Source of the DNA: Nitrospirota bacterium
GTDB lineage: Bacteria > Nitrospinota > Nitrospinia > Nitrospinales > Nitrospinaceae
Reading direction: 5' to 3'
NCBI GenBank assembly: GCA_003229345.1
Contig: QIDN01000290.1
Span: 1 to 8,521 of the forward strand
Length of the DNA: 8,521 nucleotides
The notes below the pieces were generated by a model that worked only from the letters and a program-made list of their open reading frames with translations, was not told the origin of the DNA and did not search any database. The translations under genes were made by a program, and so were the position numbers. Positions within the stretch are counted from its first letter, which is position 1. Each line of letters opens with the position of its first letter. This document shows positions 5,671-8,521 of this stretch, in pieces.

Positions 5671-6055
5671 AACAACTCCCCTTTATTCAAACTATTGGTG
5701 TGATTTATATATAAATGAAATGAGCAATTCGAAAGTCTAAGGAACCGTGGGCAAAACAGGAACTTAGTGGCGCCCACCTGTCTAAATAAGTGCCACAAAT
5801 TATCATGATTACAAGGACAATTCAATTTTAATAAGCATATTTTTTTTGGAAATTATCATTCCGTTTTTCCCAAGGATGGCCCGGTCGGGAATGATCGGTC
5901 TTTGGGTGCTTTATTTGTAAAACAATCCCTTTAAAATCAATTGGTTATATCAATATTAAGGGGTGGAGCAAGGCATGGGCCGGGGCTCTGGTGGTAGCTT
6001 TTCTACAAATAACCCGAGGGCTGGGGGTTGGCTTTCCTCAGGATGAAATCGGGAG
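5671..6055. other. 385-nt intergenic region upstream of alpha with palindromes
   Basis: I see no convincing long gene here. On the minus strand, leading to alpha, a possible promoter is TTGAAT (5825-5820), 15 nt, GATAAT (5804-5799). The short spacer makes it weak. It would leave a leader of about 120 nt containing GTGGGC/GCCCAC arms (5777-5772 with 5752-5747) and the 14-bp palindrome at 5703-5716. Further upstream an inverted repeat pairs ATCATTCC (5855-5862) with GGAATGAT (5888-5895). A short open frame of 23 codons lies at 5975-6046 on the plus strand and is treated as doubtful. An A/T-rich stretch at about 5821-5860 and 5920-5960 could hold further promoters. Confidence 0.6.
5703..5716. 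repeat. 14-bp perfect palindrome upstream of alpha
   Basis: ATTTATATATAAAT is its own reverse complement and lies 32-45 nt before the alpha ATG. Its position suits the -10 region of an alpha promoter or an operator overlapping one. Such A/T-only palindromes also arise by chance in A/T-rich gaps, so a regulatory role is inference. Confidence 0.4.
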
Positions 6056-6373
6056 TCATTTTTCAAGCATGTTTTCCAAATTCTGTAATTCCGTAAAGTA
6101 AACAAACGCTTTTTCCAGAAATTCGTTCACTGATTTGTCGTTTCGGAACGTGAGGGTTTTGCTCGCCAGTTCGGTGGAATGGCAAATGTCATGTTGCAGG
6201 GTATGGTTATTGTGGTATTTGATAACGTCCACTTTCCAGTGAATATGGGCGACATCTTCCTGCGGGCTGGTGACTGCTGCTATACCATAATCATTCACCC
6301 GATACAGAAACTGGGTGCCTCCCTCACCGTTGGGTTCGATGCGACTGAGTACCTGATTTTCCTGTTTTAACAT
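6056..6373 (-). CDS. hypothetical protein, 105 residues
   Basis: I do not recognise this protein. It has no signal peptide or membrane segment, so it is likely cytoplasmic. The first two thirds look strand-rich (QFLYRVNDYGIAAVTS near 21-36, HWKVDVIKYH near 45-54), and the last 30 residues form an amphipathic helix (VNEFLEKAFVYFTELQNLEN). One cysteine lies in HDICHST near residue 64, flanked by histidines, which could bind metal, but there is no second Cys pair. I chose the ATG at 6373 because AGGAG lies 6 nt upstream. A GTG directly before it would be too close to that site. It is transcribed divergently from the next gene, with 101 nt between their starts. Confidence 0.75.
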   Translation of the reverse strand: MLKQENQVLSRIEPNGEGGTQFLYRVNDYGIAAVTSPQEDVAHIHWKVDVIKYHNNHTLQHDICHSTELASKTLTFRNDKSVNEFLEKAFVYFTELQNLENMLEK

Positions 6374-6404
6374 CACTCGCTCCTGTTTATGATAGGCTAC
6401 CCGA

Positions 6405-6438
6405 AACCCGTTGTATTCGTCGGGTTGTTTGGTATAAA
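6405..6438 (+). promoter_or_regulatory. candidate promoter with overlapping inverted repeat between divergent genes
   Basis: TTGTAT (6411-6416), a 16-nt spacer and TATAAA (6433-6438) form a plausible sigma70 promoter for the plus-strand gene. A 6-bp inverted repeat, AACCCG (6405-6410) and CGGGTT (6421-6426), flanks and overlaps the -35 box, as an operator would. A second inverted repeat, GATAAG (6454-6459) and CTTATC (6467-6472), lies between the predicted transcription start and the ATG at 6475. None of this is proven. Confidence 0.35.
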
Positions 6439-6474
6439 TTTAATAAGGCTTCCGATAAGAAATCAGCTTATCAA

Positions 6475-6819
6475 ATGATCCGACAGGAAGCAAAACCTTT
6501 CATCGAATTTTTCAAATCCAGCACCGGGAGTGATATGAAACCGATTGAGTTGAACGACCCTGCGGAGATAGAACAGTTTCTCAGTAAAATCAGTTTTACC
6601 GGAAAAGGGTTTACCTCGGATTCTCTCCTGCTGGAAGTTTATGAAGCGGGTCTGGATTACCCGGATTTTTTAAAGGCGGAGGGGGAGGACCTCGATGCCG
6701 CTTATGATGGCAAATCACCGGCTTGGGCCAAGTACCATGTCCGCCAGGGCAAGCGGGTGTTTATGGTTTATGGAGGTCGCGGGGGCGACCGCAGGACACA
6801 TTTTTCTGAGACGCCCTGA
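6475..6819 (+). CDS. hypothetical protein, 114 residues
   Basis: I do not recognise this protein. It is acidic in the middle (a Glu/Asp-rich run near residues 66-77) and basic at the end, where GKRVFMVYGGRGGDRR (about 92-107) precedes a short tail. It has no cysteine, signal peptide or membrane segment and is likely cytoplasmic. The start is uncertain. The ATG at 6475 has no clear ribosome binding site and sits 2 nt after a small hairpin, whereas an in-frame ATG at 6535 is preceded by GGGAG at 4 nt and would give a 94-residue protein. The first 20 codons look as protein-like as the rest, so I keep the longer form. It is divergent from the gene at 6056-6373, and a DUF1841-like gene follows 98 nt downstream on the same strand. 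Confidence 0.72.
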   Translation: MIRQEAKPFIEFFKSSTGSDMKPIELNDPAEIEQFLSKISFTGKGFTSDSLLLEVYEAGLDYPDFLKAEGEDLDAAYDGKSPAWAKYHVRQGKRVFMVYGGRGGDRRTHFSETP

Positions 6820-6917
6820 GCTTTTTTTCATCTAAACACTACCAGCGTATGCTGAGATCCGATGCCGCTCAACCGGGCCTCTCGTGGATTTAATAATCAT
6901 TTTGGAGAATAGGTATT

Positions 6918-7358
6918 ATGCAGTTTGATAAGGAAACCCAAACCCTCATTCTCAGAGTCGCCGGCGAACGAATAGGCGGAGACGATATTGCCGAAGTTGA
7001 CCAGAGAATCGCGCAAGTGATGGATATGCATCCCGAGTTCGATGCTGCCTGGGAAATGGGCGATATGGCCATCTATCCACAAGAAATCGATGGCAGTGTT
7101 ATCAACCCATTTGTACACACCGTCTGGCATGTCATGGTGGACAAGCAGATTCAGGACGAATCGCCAGAGTTCGTTGCTGAAACGTATAACCGCCTGATGA
7201 AGGAGGGGCTGAGCTTGCACGATGCTCTGCACGCCATCATCGGTATCTATGCGGAATTGTATTATGGCAACTTCCGTAAGGGGGATTCGTTCAGCAATCT
7301 GGATTATGAATCCAGGCTCTCTCAGTTGTCAGTCAATCCCAACGCCGCTGCCGAATAA
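6918..7358 (+). CDS. DUF1841-like protein of unknown function
   Basis: This 146-residue cytoplasmic protein resembles the DUF1841 family in layout. A helix with IAQVMDMHPEF (about 31-41) is followed by the block NPFVHTVWHVMVDKQI (63-78), then by a proline and a helix, and by the histidine-rich segment GLSLHDALHAIIGIYAEL (97-114). The family pattern of NPF-x-H, a second His four residues later and a later HxAxH is present. The function of the family is unknown, and the conserved histidines could bind metal or substrate. The N-terminal 25 residues (strand-like TLILRVAGERIGG) are less like that family, so the assignment is by pattern only. GGAG and AGG sites precede the ATG. Its stop codon directly abuts that of the convergent zinc-ribbon gene. 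Confidence 0.82.
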   Translation: MQFDKETQTLILRVAGERIGGDDIAEVDQRIAQVMDMHPEFDAAWEMGDMAIYPQEIDGSVINPFVHTVWHVMVDKQIQDESPEFVAETYNRLMKEGLSLHDALHAIIGIYAELYYGNFRKGDSFSNLDYESRLSQLSVNPNAAAE

Positions 7359-7559
7359 TTATTCCGACTGTCCGGGTTTGAGCGGTTCGTGGCACACTTC
7401 GCAATGGTCAAGGTTATAATCGTTGGGATGAAAGCAGTGGGGGCACTGCAGTGTTTTTTCTTCCTGGTAGGTTTGAAACGGGGTGAGACACTTTTCGCAC
7501 CACGCCGATTGCGCCACGTTCTCCGTGCCGCAATTTTTACAGATAAGGTTTCCGCTCAT
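7359..7559 (-). CDS. small double zinc-ribbon protein
   Basis: This 66-residue protein consists almost wholly of two zinc-ribbon knuckle pairs. The first is Cys7/Cys10 with Cys21/Cys24 and the second is Cys39/Cys42 with Cys53/Cys56, each in the form CxxC-x10-CxxC and each expected to bind one zinc. Similar modules occur in DZR-type proteins, where they mediate nucleic-acid or protein contacts. No specific role can be read here. The ATG at 7559 lacks a clear purine-rich binding site, which lowers confidence in the start, although MSGNLICKNCG is a typical opening. It is convergent with the DUF1841-like gene with zero bases between stop codons, and its start is 115 nt from that of the divergent cfa gene. 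Confidence 0.82.
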   Translation of the reverse strand: MSGNLICKNCGTENVAQSAWCEKCLTPFQTYQEEKTLQCPHCFHPNDYNLDHCEVCHEPLKPGQSE

Positions 7560-7630
7560 GCACTATAAGATGCTGGAAACAGGGCTCGGATTTTTATTTT
7601 GAGGTGGGTGGGCTCCCATGCAATGGAAAC

Positions 7631-7669
7631 CCTCCGTTTTTTTGAAAACCGAATACTCTGGAACGGAGG
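7631..7669 (+). promoter_or_regulatory. cfa: inverted repeat that can mask the cfa ribosome binding site
   Basis: CCTCCGTT (7631-7638) and AACGGAGG (7662-7669) are perfect complements separated by 23 nt. The right arm contains the GGAGG ribosome binding site 5 nt before the cfa ATG, so folding would hide it. An alternative small hairpin, GTTTT (7636-7640) with AAAAC (7645-7649), uses part of the left arm and would free the site. In E. coli, cfa is known to be controlled through its 5' leader by small RNAs. Whether this element is regulatory is inference. Confidence 0.42.
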
Positions 7670-7674
7670 TGCCG

Positions 7675-8521
7675 ATGTCTTTGTTCTCGGATGAAAACCG
7701 GTTGGCCGCCATGCGTTGTATTCTGGACCACCTCCGCGAGACCCTCGACGCCCGGTTTTCGGTTCGCCTGTGGGACGGTTCCCTGATCCCGCTCGGCAGC
7801 GAAGTGCATAAGGATTTCATTATCGCCATCAATCGTCCGTCTGCCTTGGGAACGCTGATGCGCTGGCCGACTCTCGAGAACCTGGTCAATCAGTATGTGA
7901 ACGGTTATCTGGAAATTCAGGGCGACTTGATCGATTTCATCGCTTTGGTCCGAGAACCGCAATTCAAAAAGAATCTGAAGAAGCTCGACAAATTCTTCCT
8001 GTTCCGGAAGGCCCTGCCTCTGCTGTTCGCACCCCTCAACAACAGCCGCGCTCAATATGAATACAACGAAGACTCCGTGGGCCGCCGGGAAGCCCGACGC
8101 GACAATAAGAAGTTCATTCAGTTCCATTACGACATCAGCAACGATTTTTATGCGCTGTTCCTGGGAAAAGAGATGCAGTATTCCTGCGGATATTTCACGG
8201 ATGCGGACAACTCTCTGGACCAGGCCCAACACGACAAACTGGAGATGATCTGCCGAAAACTGCGCCTCCAACCCGATGAGAAGTTTCTCGATATCGGTTG
8301 TGGCTGGGGCGGTCTGGTGTGCCATGCCGCGCAACATCATGGCGTGAAGGCGCATGGCGTGACGTTGTCGCAGGAGCAGTTTGATTTCGCCACCGCCAAG
8401 GCCAAGCGGCTCGGTCTGGAGGACCGCATCACCATCGAGCTTCGTGATTACTCAACACTGACAGGGACGTTTGACAAAATTGCCAGTGTCGGGATGTACG
8501 AGCATGTTGGAATCGCCAATA
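7675..8521 (+). CDS. cfa: cyclopropane-fatty-acyl-phospholipid synthase (partial, 3' end cut by window)
   Basis: The first 282 codons of a class I SAM-dependent methyltransferase are present. The enzyme adds a methylene bridge across double bonds of unsaturated membrane phospholipid acyl chains, acting at the inner face of the membrane. The N-terminal domain (about 1-140) is the family's lipid-contact region. FHYDISNDFYALFLG (150-164) and YSCGYF (169-174) are conserved substrate-side blocks. DIGCGWGG (206-213) is the SAM-binding loop, GVTLSQEQ (228-235) follows, and DYSTLTGTFDKIASVGMYEHVG (258-279) matches motifs near the active site. Compared with the E. coli enzyme of 382 residues, roughly 100-150 residues should lie beyond the edge, including the remaining catalytic residues. 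The ATG at 7675 has a strong GGAGG site; an in-frame ATG at 7618 lacks one. Related mycolic-acid-type methyltransferases are less likely given the long N-terminal domain. Confidence 0.95.
   Translation, partial: MSLFSDENRLAAMRCILDHLRETLDARFSVRLWDGSLIPLGSEVHKDFIIAINRPSALGTLMRWPTLENLVNQYVNGYLEIQGDLIDFIALVREPQFKKNLKKLDKFFLFRKALPLLFAPLNNSRAQYEYNEDSVGRREARRDNKKFIQFHYDISNDFYALFLGKEMQYSCGYFTDADNSLDQAQHDKLEMICRKLRLQPDEKFLDIGCGWGGLVCHAAQHHGVKAHGVTLSQEQFDFATAKAKRLGLEDRITIELRDYSTLTGTFDKIASVGMYEHVGIAN

Noticed and set aside
5781..5795. Sigma54-like site on the minus strand starting TGGCAC
   Set aside because: The -24 half looks right, but the required GC at the -12 half is missing (TTTAG in its place).
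5610..5825. Minus-strand 71-codon frame overlapping the alpha start, with several cysteines
   Set aside because: I considered it as a missing fifth small subunit, but the cysteines form no cluster motif and the frame runs into the alpha gene in another reading frame.
5855..5895. Inverted repeat as a transcription terminator
   Set aside because: The loop is 25 nt and neither strand has a T tract directly after the stem. It is kept only as a possible structure.
6774..6830. GGTCGC/GCGACC hairpin and a later T7 run as a terminator of the gene ending at 6819
   Set aside because: The hairpin lies inside the coding region and is more than 30 nt from the T run, and no clean stem sits next to the T run.
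7594..8355. Minus-strand open frame of 253 codons
   Set aside because: It is the complement of cfa, whose plus-strand translation has unmistakable SAM-binding and family motifs.

Overview
The window is a compact bacterial chromosomal segment with about balanced base composition. It has no mobile elements, CRISPR array, rRNA or tRNA that I can see. Ten complete, well-supported or plausible genes lie on the minus strand, two complete genes lie on the plus strand, and a partial gene runs off each end. A four-gene, separate-subunit 2-oxoacid:ferredoxin oxidoreductase suggests an organism that runs ferredoxin-dependent carbon metabolism, either pyruvate or 2-oxoglutarate oxidation or the reverse carboxylation of a reductive TCA cycle. 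A lineage such as Nitrospinota or another rTCA autotroph would fit, but this is inference and no marker gene here proves it.

Region 1 (1-2327, minus strand). A tightly packed run reads ndk, a secreted protein of unknown function, an FmdB-type zinc ribbon, a 6-pyruvoyl-tetrahydropterin-synthase family gene and folE. Spacings are 27, 18 and 1 nt, and the last pair overlaps by 17 nt. FolE makes dihydroneopterin triphosphate and the PTPS-family enzyme consumes it, so the last two genes are consecutive pterin steps. The PTPS protein carries the Cx5HGH motif of the biopterin-type enzymes rather than the Cx3HGH motif usual in QueD. Beyond folE, an exact TTGACA/TATAAT promoter on the minus strand points off the left edge, probably into a gene with a TTG start.

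Region 2 (2371-5670, minus strand). A strong intrinsic terminator closes the oxidoreductase cluster, which reads alpha, beta, gamma, then a small ferredoxin-like subunit. Beta, gamma and the ferredoxin are closely spaced (18 and 21 nt). Alpha is separated from beta by 169 nt that hold a good sigma70-like promoter, a nested hairpin and a U-rich tract. Beta-gamma-ferredoxin may therefore have its own, possibly attenuated, transcript.

Region 3 (5671-7674). A 385-nt non-coding stretch with palindromes precedes alpha. It is followed by small genes of unknown function: a divergent pair (6056-6373 minus, 6475-6819 plus), a DUF1841-like gene (6918-7358 plus) and a double zinc-ribbon protein (7359-7559 minus) that abuts it tail to tail with no gap.

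Region 4 (7675-8521, plus strand). The first 282 codons of a cyclopropane-fatty-acyl-phospholipid synthase (cfa) run off the right edge. Its strong ribosome binding site is the right arm of an 8-bp inverted repeat, which suggests translational control.

I did not find a clearly new biological system. The best candidates for unusual biology are the alpha-beta intergenic leader, the cfa leader hairpin, the odd cysteine spacing of the ferredoxin subunit and the biopterin-type PTPS next to folE.
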